Shown here: positions 63,620 to 64,000 of the stretch, one piece after another | How the letters are laid out: each line of letters begins with the position of its first letter | Numbering within the stretch: the stretch's first letter is position 1 | DNA from: Deltaproteobacteria bacterium | Lineage (GTDB): Bacteria; Desulfobacterota; Desulfomonilia; UBA1062 | Direction: 5' to 3' | Assembly (NCBI GenBank): GCA_018434685.1 | Contig: JAHDOV010000004.1 | Span: 186,001 to 250,000, forward strand | Length of the DNA stretch: 64,000 nt | Position numbers and translations under genes: made by a program | Notes under the pieces: generated by a model | The model's input: only the letters and a program-made list of their open reading frames with translations | Told to the model about the DNA's origin: nothing | Database searches by the model: none

Positions 63620-64000
63620 TCACTGCCCCTGCTCCTCCTTGTCCTGTAACAGCCGGGAGAGAACCTCTTCGATGCTGTCAGTGGTAAAGGGTTTTTCGAT
63701 ATAGTCATTCACCCCCACCTCGTGGGCAAGGGCATAGAGTTCCCTGTTCCCGTAGGCGGTGATGAGGATCTTGATGGCATGCGGACACCACCGCTGGATA
63801 CGCCCGAAAAATTTCAGGCCGTCCATGCCCGGCAGGCGGTAATCCGTCAGGATGATGTCATAGGTGTTCTTTCTGATGGCCTCGATCCCCTCTTCAGCCG
63901 TTTCAAAGGCATCGAGAGAACACCCTTCACCTGCAAAGAAGAGGCTCAGGGAATCCCGGATCCACTCGTCATCATCGATGAGCAGGATCTTTAGGTCCTT
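63620..64000 (-). CDS. Response regulator receiver protein, partial at window end
   Basis: The minus-strand frame is open from the window edge to a stop at 63620, giving 126 residues. It shows KILLIDDDEWI (acidic pocket), DIILTDYRLPGMDGLKFF (phosphoacceptor Asp), ILITAYG and the Lys in DYIEKPF. It ends soon after the domain, so this is a receiver-only protein or the tail of a longer one whose start lies outside the window. The usual helix-turn-helix is absent after the receiver. It converges with the fusion gene, with 25 bp between the two stops. Confidence 0.85.
   Translation of the reverse strand, partial: KDLKILLIDDDEWIRDSLSLFFAGEGCSLDAFETAEEGIEAIRKNTYDIILTDYRLPGMDGLKFFGRIQRWCPHAIKILITAYGNRELYALAHEVGVNDYIEKPFTTDSIEEVLSRLLQDKEEQGQ

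Overview
The window looks like chromosome of a Gram-negative, strictly anaerobic bacterium of the former Deltaproteobacteria (Desulfobacterota; syntrophic or sulfate-reducing type). This is an inference from gene content, not from a marker gene. The signs are: two-subunit glycyl-tRNA synthetase, adjacent hisS-aspS, many lipoproteins, sigma-54 control, several CoA ligases, and a wealth of Fe-S and radical SAM proteins. About 48 genes cover nearly all of it. I see no rRNA, tRNA, IS element, prophage or CRISPR array.

Layout. 1-5.8 kb (minus): edge of an unknown gene, a NarL-type response regulator and its multi-PAS kinase, and a two-part radical SAM protein. 5.9-12.6 kb (plus): a compact housekeeping operon (RodZ-like HTH membrane protein, MgtE, RecO, GlyQ, GlyS, HD dNTPase). 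12.6-20.8 kb (minus): a branched-chain/carboxylate-type ABC uptake operon (binding protein, LivG, acyl-CoA ligase, LivH, LivM, LivF, PaaK-like protein) with a hairpin-rich leader at 20.9-21.0 kb. 21.3-29.6 kb: single genes, including a radical SAM protein, SlyD-like FKBP, a 57-residue Cys-rich protein, a long-chain acyl-CoA synthetase, a SYLF protein, two paralogous Fe-S proteins flanking a small lipoprotein, and a stand-alone CBM48 protein. 29.7-42.1 kb: secreted or surface hydrolases (serine hydrolase, a 1743-residue subtilisin-type lipoprotein, a 5'-nucleotidase-like lipoprotein) and a MalT/SARP-like regulator. 42.2-50.9 kb (mostly plus): TrmO-like, Na/Pi cotransporter, a second radical SAM paralogue, HisS, AspS, LysM lipoprotein, isocitrate dehydrogenase, LapA-like protein.

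50.9-63.6 kb (plus) is the most system-like part. An NtrB/NtrC-type pair is followed by two matching palindromes (TTGC-N6-GCAA) and a textbook -24/-12 sigma-54 promoter. Behind it lies a seven-gene operon: SCP-2 lipid carrier, acyl-CoA ligase, acyl-CoA dehydrogenase, SCP-x-type thiolase, two SDR-type enzymes, and an 819-residue fusion of ferredoxin, GltD-like flavoprotein, second ferredoxin and nitroreductase. The simplest reading is inducible activation and oxidation of a hydrophobic acid, with the fusion handling electrons. The substrate cannot be read from the sequence. The window ends inside another response regulator.

Regulatory sites and structures were found by eye. No alignments, folding or database searches were run, so domain names rest on motif recognition.
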